A stretch of DNA of 64,000 bases from DATFVJ01 sp963820395 (GTDB lineage: Bacteria > Actinomycetota > Actinomycetes > Streptosporangiales > Streptosporangiaceae): the NCBI GenBank assembly GCA_963820395.1, contig CAWGAE010000028.1:124001-188000 (forward strand), given 5' to 3'. The notes beneath the pieces were generated by a model. That model was not told the origin of the DNA, searched no databases, and was given only the letters and a program-made list of their open reading frames with translations. The number at the start of each line of letters is the position of its first letter. Positions within the stretch are counted from its first letter, which is position 1. A program made the translations under genes and the position numbers. This document shows, piece by piece, positions 1 through 7,117 of the stretch.

Positions 1-543
1 GATGCCCGAACCCGATCCGCCGAGCGTGTACGAGGGCCGCACGACGACGGGATACCTCAGTTCACCGGCGGTGCGCAGGCACTGTTCGATGGTGTGGCAG
101 ATCTGGCTGAGCGGCACCTCGGCACCGAGCCCGGCGACGATCTCCTTGAACCGCTCGCGGTCCTCGCCTGCCCGGATGGCCTCGATTCTCGCGCCGATCA
201 GTTCGACCCCGTACTCGCGGAGCACGCCCGAGTCGTGCAGCGCGACGGCGCAGTTGAGCGCCGTCTGGCCGCCGAGCGTGGGCAGCAGCGCGTCGGGCCG
301 TTCGCGCTCGATCACCTTGGCCACGGTGTCCGGGGTGACCGGCTCGACGTACGTGGCGTCGGCGAATTCCGGGTCTGTCATGATCGTCGCCGGGTTGGAG
401 TTCACCAGGCTGACCCGGATTCCCTCCTGCCGCAGGACCCGGCAGGCCTGGGTGCCCGAGTAGTCGAACTCGCACGCCTGGCCGATGACGATGGGGCCGG
501 AGCCGATGACCAGGACCGAGCTCAGGTCGGCGCGGCGCGGCAT
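1..543 (-). CDS. carB: Carbamoyl-phosphate synthase large subunit, N-terminal part (cut by window edge)
   Basis: Only about the first 180 residues lie in the window; the rest continues past base 1. The protein makes carbamoyl phosphate from bicarbonate, ATP and ammonia passed from CarA, the first step of pyrimidine and arginine synthesis. The N-terminus shows the family hallmarks: the glycine-rich GSGPIVIGQACEFDYSG segment, TMTDPEFADATYVEPVTP near residue 50, then LPTLGGQTALN, and VVRPSYTLGGSG at the cut end. The start ATG (543-541) overlaps the carA stop by one base (TGATG), which suggests translational coupling. It is the last visible gene of the pyr operon. Confidence 0.97.
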   Translation of the reverse strand, partial: MPRRADLSSVLVIGSGPIVIGQACEFDYSGTQACRVLRQEGIRVSLVNSNPATIMTDPEFADATYVEPVTPDTVAKVIERERPDALLPTLGGQTALNCAVALHDSGVLREYGVELIGARIEAIRAGEDRERFKEIVAGLGAEVPLSQICHTIEQCLRTAGELRYPVVVRPSYTLGGSGSGI

Positions 544-1874
544 CAGCGCCCGCCGTCCATCAGCTCGGCGAACCGGTCGAATAGCCCCGTCGCGTCGTGC
601 GGCCCCGGGGCCGCCTCCGGGTGATACTGCACGCTGAAGGCGGGCCGGTCGAGCAGGCGCAGCCCCTCCACGACGCCGTCATTCAGGCACGCGTGACTGA
701 CCTGGGCGCGACCGTATGGAGTCCTGAACGGCTGCGCTCGCGGCATCGCCCAGTTTCGTGCGGAGCCAGCGTCGCGCGGCCCAGCGGTCCCGCGGTGGCC
801 TCCAGCTTCACCGGTACCTCCAGTCTCAGCGGCGCTGCCGTACCGAGCCGCCCTTCCAGCTTCACCGGTGTCTCCAGCCTCACCGGCATCTCCGAGTCCT
901 GGCGGTGCCACGGCGAATCCGTGGTTGTGGCTTGTGATGTGCACCCGGCCGGTGACCAGATCCGCGACCGGCTGGTTCACGCCGCGGTGCCCGAACAGCA
1001 GCTTGTAGGTGCCGAGCCCGAGTGCGCGGCCAAGGATCTGGCTACCCAGGCAGATGCCGAACAGGGGGATCCGCGCCTCGAGCGCGCCGCGCATCGCCTC
1101 GAGAGCGTAACCGGCGGCGGCAGGGTCACCGGGCCCGTTGCTGAAGAAGACCCCGTCCGGCCGCACGGCCAGGATGTCCGCGAGGGTCGCGGTCGCGGGG
1201 AGCACGTGGACTTCGCAGCCGCGTTCCGCCATCCGGCGCGGTGTCATCGCCTTGATGCCAAGATCCACCGCGGCGACCCGGTAGCTGGTAGCGGTACCGG
1301 GCTGCGGCGCCACCACATAACTCTCCCGCGTCGACACCTCACACGCCAGGTCGGCGCCTGCCATCGACGGGCTGGCCAGGACTTTTCGCAGCAGGGCGGC
1401 CGGATCGGCGACGTCCGCGGCATCCACCGATATCCCGGCGCGCATCGCGCCCTTGTCACGCAGGTGCCTGGTGAGCGCACGCGTCCCGAGGACGGCTATG
1501 CCGGTGACGCCGCGCGCCCGCAGCTCGTCGTCCAGGCTGCGTACCGCCCGCCAGCTGGAGGCGATCCGCGCGGGCTCGCGGACGACGTAGCCCGCGACCC
1601 AGATCCGCCGAGACTCGCAATCTTCGTCGTTGATCCCCGTGTTCCCGATGTGCGGCGCGGTCATCGCCACGATCTGCCTGTGGTACGACGGGTCGGTCAG
1701 GGTCTCCTGGTATCCGGTCATGCCCGTGTTGAAGACCATCTCCCCGAACACCGTGACCGCAGGCCCTACCGGCTGTACAGGCTGTACAAGCTGCGATGGC
1801 TGCACCGCACCGAAGGCGTTACCCCGCAGCACGAAGCCATCCTCGAGAACCAGGACCGCCGCGGGCCCGGTCAT
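543..1874 (-). CDS. carA: Carbamoyl-phosphate synthase small subunit (glutaminase), with low-complexity insert
   Basis: The glutaminase subunit releases ammonia from glutamine for CarB. The N-terminal domain (VFNTGMTGYQE) and the class I amidotransferase domain are both clear: VFFSNGPGDP, the nucleophile motif FGICLGSQ, and the His/Glu motif SVQYHPEA near the C-terminus. At 443 residues it is about 60 longer than the usual 375-385. The excess is mainly one Gly/Ala/Glu-rich stretch between SHNHGFAV and VSHACLNDG (about bases 715-900) with repeats such as GDTGEAG; a short QP/VQPV repeat also sits near residue 25. The start overlaps the pyrC stop by 4 bases. The insert is in frame and outside the catalytic motifs, so the enzyme is probably active. 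Confidence 0.96.
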   Translation of the reverse strand: MTGPAAVLVLEDGFVLRGNAFGAVQPSQLVQPVQPVGPAVTVFGEMVFNTGMTGYQETLTDPSYHRQIVAMTAPHIGNTGINDEDCESRRIWVAGYVVREPARIASSWRAVRSLDDELRARGVTGIAVLGTRALTRHLRDKGAMRAGISVDAADVADPAALLRKVLASPSMAGADLACEVSTRESYVVAPQPGTATSYRVAAVDLGIKAMTPRRMAERGCEVHVLPATATLADILAVRPDGVFFSNGPGDPAAAGYALEAMRGALEARIPLFGICLGSQILGRALGLGTYKLLFGHRGVNQPVADLVTGRVHITSHNHGFAVAPPGLGDAGEAGDTGEAGRAARYGSAAETGGTGEAGGHRGTAGPRDAGSARNWAMPRAQPFRTPYGRAQVSHACLNDGVVEGLRLLDRPAFSVQYHPEAAPGPHDATGLFDRFAELMDGGR

Positions 1875-3349
1875 GCCAGCTTCCCGTCGAGAACGGTTGG
1901 CGAGCCGCGCAGGAAGGTGGCGACCACCCGGCCGGGCAGGGCCATGGCAGCGAACGGCGTGTTACGGCTCTTCGACGGGGACCCGGACAGGTCGGCCCGC
2001 GCCCGCCCGGACGGGTCATACAGCGTCAGGCAGGCCGGGGCCCCGGCCCGCAGCGGCTGGCCATGTCCGGCCAGGCGCCCTATCCGGGCCGGGCGCACGG
2101 ACAGCCGGTCCGCGATACCGGCCCAGTCGAGCAAACCCGTGTCCACCATGGCCTCCTGGACCACACGCAGCGCCGTCTCCAGTCCCGTCATCCCGAACGC
2201 CGCCACCGCCCATTCGGTCTCCTTGTCCTCCACCGGATGCGGTGCGTGGTCGGTCGCCACGCAGTCGATGGTGCCGTCGGCGAGCGCAGCGCGCAGCGCC
2301 GTCACGTCCACGCCGGTCCGCAGCGGCGGGTTGACCTTGTACACCGGGTCGTAGCTCGCGGCGAGTTCCTCCGTGAGCAGCAAGTGGTGCGGCGTCACCT
2401 CCGCGGTTACCCGCCAGCCCTTACTCTTCGCCCAGCGGATGATCTCCACAGATCCCGCGGTGGAGACGTGGCAGACGTGCAGCCGGGACTCCACGTGGGC
2501 GGCGAGCAGGCAGTCTCTTGCGATCACAGCCTCCTCCGCCACGGCGGGCCAGCCGGCCAGGCCGAGCTTGCCTGACATCGCGCCCTCGTTGAGCTGCGCG
2601 CCTTCCGTAAGCCTGGGTTCCTGCGCGTGCTGGGCGATGACGCCATCGAACGCTTTGACGTACTCGAGCGCGCGCCGCATGAGCATCGGGTCAAAGACAC
2701 AGCGGCCGTCGTCGGAGAAGACCCGGACCCTGGCAGCGGAGTCGGCCATCGCGCCCAGCTCGGCGAGCGCAGCGCCGGCCAGGCGCTGGGTCACGGCGCC
2801 GACCGGGTAGACATCGCAGTGGCCGGCCTGGCGGCCGAGGCGCCATACCTGCTCCACCACGCCCGCCGTATCGGCCACCGGATCGGTGTTGGCCATCGCG
2901 TGCACGGCCGTAAACCCGCCGAGCGCGGCCGCGGCGGTACCCGTCGCCACGGTCTCCGCGTCCTCGCGGCCGGGCTCACGCAGATGCGTGTGCAGATCGA
3001 CAAGGCCGGGCAGCGCGATCAAGCCGTCCGCGTCGATCACCTCGGCGCCCGCGGCAGTCAGGTCACGGCCGGTCTCGGCGATGACACCGTCACGGATCAG
3101 CAGATCTTCCCGCTCGCCGGCGGCGAGCCTGGCACCCCTGATCAGCCAGGTCGCCGCGGCGCGCGCATGCTCGCCACCAGCCCTGGTTGCGCCGCCTGCC
3201 TCGGCTGCGCTGCGTGTTCCGGTCGGACTGCCTGTTCCAAGAGGGCTGCCTGTTCCGGGAGGGCTGCCTGTTCCGGGAGGGCTGCCTGTTCCGGGAGGGC
3301 TGCCTGTTCCGGTTTCTCCGCTTGTCCCGCTCGCGCCTGTATCCTTCAT
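1871..3349 (-). CDS. pyrC: Dihydroorotase with N-terminal GTGSPP repeat tail
   Basis: Dihydroorotase cyclises carbamoyl aspartate to dihydroorotate. The class I metal-binding motif DLHTHLREPG is near residue 115; further family motifs are HAMANTDP, HVCHVSTAGS and CVATDHAPH. The core begins around residue 67 (TWLIRGARL). The preceding 65 residues are low complexity, with about five copies of the hexapeptide GTGSPP encoded by an 18-bp DNA repeat (about 3228-3320). The start at 3349 is preferred because it overlaps the pyrB stop by 4 bases (ATGA), as at the other operon junctions. A shorter start inside the tail cannot be excluded. Confidence 0.95.
   Translation of the reverse strand: MKDTGASGTSGETGTGSPPGTGSPPGTGSPPGTGSPLGTGSPTGTRSAAEAGGATRAGGEHARAAATWLIRGARLAAGEREDLLIRDGVIAETGRDLTAAGAEVIDADGLIALPGLVDLHTHLREPGREDAETVATGTAAAALGGFTAVHAMANTDPVADTAGVVEQVWRLGRQAGHCDVYPVGAVTQRLAGAALAELGAMADSAARVRVFSDDGRCVFDPMLMRRALEYVKAFDGVIAQHAQEPRLTEGAQLNEGAMSGKLGLAGWPAVAEEAVIARDCLLAAHVESRLHVCHVSTAGSVEIIRWAKSKGWRVTAEVTPHHLLLTEELAASYDPVYKVNPPLRTGVDVTALRAALADGTIDCVATDHAPHPVEDKETEWAVAAFGMTGLETALRVVQEAMVDTGLLDWAGIADRLSVRPARIGRLAGHGQPLRAGAPACLTLYDPSGRARADLSGSPSKSRNTPFAAMALPGRVVATFLRGSPTVLDGKLA
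3228..3320. repeat. 18-bp tandem repeat inside pyrC
   Basis: About five copies of an 18-bp unit, core GGCTGCCTGTTCCGGGAG on the plus strand, with single-base differences at both ends of the array. The unit is a multiple of three and encodes GTGSPP repeats in the dihydroorotase N-terminal tail on the minus strand, so copy-number change would not shift the frame. Confidence 0.9.
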
Positions 3350-4269
3350 GCCGACGCCTCCATTCCGCCAAGGAGCAGGTAGAGCACGGCCATCCGCACG
3401 CTGACCCCGTTGGTCACCTGCTCGACCACGGTGGACCTCGCCGCGTCCGCAACATCGGCCGCGATCTCGACGCCGCGGTTCATCGGGCCTGGGTGCATCA
3501 CGATGGCGTGCTCGGGCAGCAGCGCCACCCGGCCGACGTCCAGCCCGTAGCGGCGGCTGTACTCGCGCACGCTCGGGAAGAAAGCGTCGGTCATCCGCTC
3601 CTGCTGCACCCGCAGCATCATGATGACGTCACTTTTCGGCATGCTCGCGGTCATGTCGTAGCTGACGGCGCAGGGCCAGGTGTCCACCGCGACGGGCAGC
3701 AGGGTCGGGGGCCCAACGAGGGTGACTTCGGCACCGAGAGTGTGCAGGAGCAGGACATTTGACCTGGCCACCCTGCTGTGCAGAATGTCACCGACGATAG
3801 TCACCCGCAATCCCTCCAGCCTGCCAAGACGGCGCCGCATCGTGAACGCGTCGAGCAGGGCCTGGGTGGGGTGCTCGTGGGTGCCATCCCCGGCGTTGAC
3901 AACGCTGCCCCTGACCCAGCCGGCCAGCCGATGCGGCGCCCCTGAAGCACTGTGCCTGATGATTACGCCGTCAGCGCCCATCGCCTCCAGTGTCTGCGCT
4001 GTGTCCTTGAGGCTCTCTCCCTTCGCGACGCTGGATCCCTTCGCGGAGAAATTGATCACATCAGCGGAGAGCCGCTTGGCCGCCGCCTCGAAGGAGATCC
4101 GGGTCCTGGTGGAGTCCTCGAAGAACAGGTTGACGACCGTCCGGCCGCGCAATGTAGGCAGCTTCTTGATCGGGCGGTCGGCCATCCGCGCGAGCTCTTC
4201 GGCAGTATCGAGGATGAGCAGCGCGTCGTCCCTGGTCAGGTCGGCTACTGAGATTAGATGGCGGTTCAC
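3346..4269 (-). CDS. pyrB: Aspartate carbamoyltransferase catalytic subunit
   Basis: Joins carbamoyl phosphate to aspartate, the committed pyrimidine step. The 307-residue length is normal. Diagnostic motifs are the carbamoyl phosphate loop FFEDSTRTRISFE (about residues 50-62), the following SAKGSSVAKGESL loop, IIRHSASGAPH, and HEHPTQALLDAFT. Near the C-terminus, HPGPMNRGVEI matches the aspartate-binding loop. No regulatory pyrI gene is present, as expected in actinobacteria. The GTG start overlaps the pyrR stop by 4 bases (GTGA). Confidence 0.97.
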   Translation of the reverse strand: MNRHLISVADLTRDDALLILDTAEELARMADRPIKKLPTLRGRTVVNLFFEDSTRTRISFEAAAKRLSADVINFSAKGSSVAKGESLKDTAQTLEAMGADGVIIRHSASGAPHRLAGWVRGSVVNAGDGTHEHPTQALLDAFTMRRRLGRLEGLRVTIVGDILHSRVARSNVLLLHTLGAEVTLVGPPTLLPVAVDTWPCAVSYDMTASMPKSDVIMMLRVQQERMTDAFFPSVREYSRRYGLDVGRVALLPEHAIVMHPGPMNRGVEIAADVADAARSTVVEQVTNGVSVRMAVLYLLLGGMEASA

Positions 4270-5207
4270 GACTGCTCCCCGGTGACCTGTGCGGACGACG
4301 AACCCAGTGGCTCCGCGCGCTCATCACCGCGCGGTACCGCGCGGTGGTCACCCCGGGAATCACCCCGCGGACCAGCCCGCGAATCACGGCGCCGATCGGC
4401 ACCCGCCGCACCCTGACCCAGGAGCACGATGTCCTCGCCGTCGGTCTCTTCGAGCAGCACGCGGACCACCTCGTGCTGCGAGGTCGGCAAGTTCTTGCCC
4501 ACGTAGTCCGCGCGGATAGGCACCTCGCGGTGACCGCGATCGACGAGTGCCGCGAACTGGACAGCGCGCGGACGCCCGATATCGTTCAGCGCGTCCAGGG
4601 CGGCGCGAACGGTCCTGCCCGAGTAGAGCACGTCGTCAACGATGATCACAGTTGCGCCTTCGATGCCCTCGCCAGGCACCTGGGTGGGCCCTAGGGCGCG
4701 AGTTGGGCGCAACCGCAGGTCGTCGCGGTACATGGTGATGTCGAGCGAGCCCCACGGCACCGGGTGCCCCTCGACCTGCGCAATGCGTTCGGCGAGCCGG
4801 CGCGCGAGCGGCACGCCGCGGGTGGGAATGCCGAGCAGGACGACGTCGCCTGCGCCCTTTGTTCGTTCGAGGATCTCGTGGGCGATCCGGGTGAGGGCCC
4901 GCCCAATTTCGACCCGCTCGAGAACCGCTTTCCCGCCGCCAGCACTCCCACCACCGCGCGGGCGGCTAGCGCTGCCCGCACCACTAGCACTGCCCGCACC
5001 ACTAGCACCCGCCAACTTGTGGTTCGCGGACGAACCTTCAGTACCTGCTGAACTACCGGTAGCGGCAGTCTCGTCGGCACATTCACCTGCGCTGGGGGCG
5101 GAACTACCAGCCGCACCTCGGCCGAGCTGGCCGCTGGGTTCCCCCTGGTCTGCGGCCCACGGTCCGCCGACGGCACCAGCACCTGAAGCGCCAGAAGCAG
5201 CACGCAC
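4266..5207 (-). CDS. pyrR: PyrR pyrimidine operon regulator / uracil phosphoribosyltransferase, with extended ends
   Basis: PyrR binds pyr mRNA when UMP is abundant and can also act as a uracil phosphoribosyltransferase. The PRPP-binding motif VIIVDDVLYSGRT and the family motifs GIPTRGVPLA and DITMYRDDL are intact. The family is usually 180-195 residues; this protein has 313. The surplus is about 95 Ser/Gly/Ala-rich residues at the N-terminus (repeat GAGSAS) and about 50 Arg/Gly/Asp-rich residues at the C-terminus. The GTG start at 5207 is supported by GGAGG at 5216-5220 with 8-base spacing. It heads the operon pyrR-pyrB-pyrC-carA-carB, and its leader carries a PyrR-binding hairpin. Confidence 0.95.
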   Translation of the reverse strand: MRAASGASGAGAVGGPWAADQGEPSGQLGRGAAGSSAPSAGECADETAATGSSAGTEGSSANHKLAGASGAGSASGAGSASRPRGGGSAGGGKAVLERVEIGRALTRIAHEILERTKGAGDVVLLGIPTRGVPLARRLAERIAQVEGHPVPWGSLDITMYRDDLRLRPTRALGPTQVPGEGIEGATVIIVDDVLYSGRTVRAALDALNDIGRPRAVQFAALVDRGHREVPIRADYVGKNLPTSQHEVVRVLLEETDGEDIVLLGQGAAGADRRRDSRAGPRGDSRGDHRAVPRGDERAEPLGSSSAQVTGEQS

Positions 5208-5215
5208 GACTAGAA

Positions 5216-5245
5216 CCTCCTTTCCCGCCTCTCTGGACGGGCCTT
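5216..5245 (-). promoter_or_regulatory. PyrR-binding RNA hairpin adjoining the pyrR ribosome binding site
   Basis: On the minus strand the leader reads CCCG-TCCAGAGAGG-CGGG (5241-5224). This is a 4-bp stem closing a loop with the PyrR recognition core CCAGAGAGG known from Bacillus and mycobacterial pyr leaders. Three bases later comes the GGAGG ribosome binding site (5220-5216), then the GTG start at 5207. No terminator hairpin follows, so the layout fits PyrR blocking translation initiation, as described for mycobacteria, rather than attenuation. Confidence 0.85.
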
Positions 5246-5524
5246 AAAGGATGTCTGACCACGTCACGGTACCAGTACCGATCGCGGCTTCGTGATACCA
5301 ACGCGCGGCGGACCCGGGCCAAGCGTGGAATACGGCTCAAAGCGGAGCTTCGTCAAATTTGTTTTTCGCGACATCTATCGGGCAGCCTCGGCATGCTCCG
5401 ATGCTGGCCAGAAGCACCTGGAATCCTTGCCGCATACAGCTTCCCACATCAAGGGCCCACCAGGCTGACCCCAGGAGGCGGCATGGACAAAGAGCGAAGC
5501 TTCGCCCAGTTTTTGCCGTTCGGC

Positions 5525-5582
5525 TTGACCTGGGCCCGCTCGCGGCCTACTGTCACTGTCCGTAACCATTACCGTAAGTGAC
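5525..5582 (+). promoter_or_regulatory. Candidate bldD promoter with overlapping inverted repeats
   Basis: TTGACC (5525-5530) and TACTGT (5548-5553) are separated by 17 bases, a good vegetative promoter. Just downstream, GTCACT (5552-5557) and AGTGAC (5577-5582) form an inverted repeat enclosing GTAACCATTAC (5562-5572), itself palindromic. BldD is known to repress its own gene through GTGA/TCAC-type half sites, so these are candidate autoregulatory sites; the assignment is inferred. Confidence 0.55.
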
Positions 5583-5605
5583 GAGTGGCCGAGGGGGCCG
5601 AGAAC

Positions 5606-6100
5606 ATGCCATCTGAGTACGCAAAGGCACTGGGCGCGCGGCTGCGCGCCATCCGCACCCAGCAAGGCTTGTCCCTGCATGGGGTCGAGGAAAAGTCCCG
5701 CGGCCGCTGGAAGGCCGTCGTAGTCGGCTCGTACGAACGAGGCGACCGCTCGGTGACCGTCCAGAAGCTCGCCGAGCTCGCTGAGTTCTACGGCGTGCCC
5801 GTGTCTGAGCTGCTTCCTGGTGACGCCGCGCCGACGCCGCTCGCCCCGACACCAAAGCTCGTAATCGATCTCGAGCGGATGATCGAGTTGCCGAAGGACA
5901 AGGCGGGTCCGCTCGCCCGCTATGTGGCCACCATCCAGAGCCAGCGAGGCGATTACAACGGAAAGGTCCTTTCCATCCGGCAGGAAGACCTGCGCTCGCT
6001 CGCGGTCATCTACGACAAGTCTCCCAGCGACCTCACTGAGGAGCTGATCAGCTGGGGCGTGCTTGATGCTGAGGCGCGCCGCGCGGTAGAGGCTTTCTAA
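5606..6100 (+). CDS. bldD: BldD, c-di-GMP-responsive developmental regulator
   Basis: BldD is the actinobacterial master repressor of sporulation genes; tetrameric c-di-GMP joins two subunits so that they bind DNA. The 164-residue protein has an N-terminal XRE-type helix-turn-helix (LRAIRTQQGLSLHGVEEKS, then GSYERGDR) and the characteristic C-terminal domain. The c-di-GMP signature R114-G-D116 ... R125-x-x-D128 is complete (QRGDYNGK and IRQEDLR). The ATG at 5606 gives exactly this numbering and has GAGGGG nine bases upstream; an in-frame GTG at 5585 would add seven residues. The gene is divergent from pyrR, an arrangement also seen in Streptomyces. Confidence 0.97.
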   Translation: MPSEYAKALGARLRAIRTQQGLSLHGVEEKSRGRWKAVVVGSYERGDRSVTVQKLAELAEFYGVPVSELLPGDAAPTPLAPTPKLVIDLERMIELPKDKAGPLARYVATIQSQRGDYNGKVLSIRQEDLRSLAVIYDKSPSDLTEELISWGVLDAEARRAVEAF

Positions 6101-6275
6101 GGGTTCCAAACCAGAATTTCCAGCTCCCTCCGTTCCCGCACTCGCTGACCCGGACCGGCGCGGCCGGCCCGCATATGGCCTTGGACCTGGCACCGGCTGC
6201 CGAGCTCGCGGGCTTCCACGGACAGCGCGCCGCCTAGCTAGGGCTACAACGTCAGGGATCCGCTGCCCCTTGCGC

Positions 6276-6386
6276 CGCAAGACCCGGTACCGCAAGGCCC
6301 GGTACCGCAAGGCCCGGTACCGCAAGGCCCGGTACCGCAAGGCCCGGTACCGCAAGGCCCGGTACCGCAAGGCCCGGTACCGCAAG
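6276..6386. repeat. 15-bp tandem array, seven copies, intergenic
   Basis: Seven near-identical copies of CCCGGTACCGCAAGG follow each other without spacers; the GGTACC palindrome recurs at 6286, 6301, 6316, 6331, 6346, 6361 and 6376. The array lies between bldD and the HEPN gene. The rest of the 6101-6403 gap shows no convincing gene. ORFs across the array on both strands are by-products of the repeat (RYRKA and RALRY periodic peptides). Confidence 0.95.
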
Positions 6387-6403
6387 TGCACCCGGTTCCA
6401 GAA

Positions 6404-6826
6404 TCAGGCCGCAAGTACCCCAAGAGCCTGCTCGACGAGCCCTAGGAACGTCTCGGAATCCCGGAGTAGATCATCAGCCTCCCTGGCACTGACCGCCCGC
6501 GGCAATCCCGCCTCCGCCGCGGCACGCTTCGCCGCGCCCGCGGCAAAGAATGCCGCCCACTCGGCGAGCGCGGGCGCCACGCGCGGTAGAAGCTCCCAGA
6601 CACTGCGCGGCCCGCGACGGCGCGGGCCGCCCTTGGGCTCGGCCCGCGCAGATACCACCGCAGCCGCAGCGCGCAACGCCGCCAGGTGAGCCGCCACGTA
6701 TCGAGTCGCTGGTGCGGGCTCTGCGGCCGCGGCCGCGAGACCGCGGCGGGCCGACTCAAGCAGCGTCATGATCGACGGCGCCACCCGGGGCCGCTCCGCG
6801 CGAACAACTGCCGTGATTACGCTCAT
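6404..6826 (-). CDS. SAV_6107-family HEPN domain protein
   Basis: A 140-residue, all-helical, Ala-rich protein matching the actinobacterial SAV_6107 HEPN family; recognisable segments are RYVAAHLAALRAAAAV, then SVWELLPRVAPALAEWAAFF and a C-terminal DDLLRDSETFLGLVE. Its function is unknown; HEPN domains occur in RNases, toxins and nucleotide-binding partners, and I do not see the classic RxxxxH RNase motif. The start at 6826 has GGGAGG eight bases upstream. A longer same-frame ORF reaching 7615 is rejected because it crosses the regulatory region and the GNAT gene. A perfect SOS box lies about 90 bases upstream. Confidence 0.85.
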   Translation of the reverse strand: MSVITAVVRAERPRVAPSIMTLLESARRGLAAAAAEPAPATRYVAAHLAALRAAAAVVSARAEPKGGPRRRGPRSVWELLPRVAPALAEWAAFFAAGAAKRAAAEAGLPRAVSAREADDLLRDSETFLGLVEQALGVLAA

Positions 6827-6917
6827 CGCTGCTACCTCCCTCGCACTCTTTGGGAGCGGAGGCCAGGCGAAGCGCTTCCCCTCGCCGCGCCTGGCCGCGG
6901 CTCCGATGGCTCTTAAG

Positions 6918-6933
6918 TCGAACACAAGTTCGA
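6918..6933. promoter_or_regulatory. LexA (SOS) box
   Basis: TCGAACACAAGTTCGA is a perfect palindrome (TCGAAC-N4-GTTCGA), identical to the mycobacterial/actinobacterial LexA consensus. It sits in an unusually AT-rich stretch (6910-6985) between the HEPN gene (minus, start 6826) and the GNAT gene (plus, start about 7118). On the minus strand a -10-like TATGGT lies a few bases upstream of the box, so LexA would cover the HEPN transcription start. A half site TTCGAA is at 6963-6968, and an inverted repeat TGTCCA/TGGACA at 6939-6958. Confidence 0.75.
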
Positions 6934-7117
6934 TTGGATGTCCACACCATATTGGACACGTGTTCGAAGTTACTCGGGGGGTGTGACATTTCTCCGGTAG
7001 CGCGCACCCTGGGTTGATCAGGCGTGTGGGCGCGACGGCGGGCTTCGTGCGGGGGCCGGGCCGGGCACCTGCAGGTAGTTCCGAGCGCGCGTGATCGGTC
7101 TCGGTAGGCTTGCTGGT

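Noticed and set aside
6276..6386. CRISPR array
   Set aside because: Units are contiguous 15-mers without unique spacers and no cas gene is present; the same applies to the arrays at 43908 and 63859.
5375..6391. Long minus-strand ORF (338 codons) across bldD and the 15-bp array
   Set aside because: Its N-terminus is only the periodic translation of the tandem repeat (RALRY), and the rest is antisense to bldD; no family motif.
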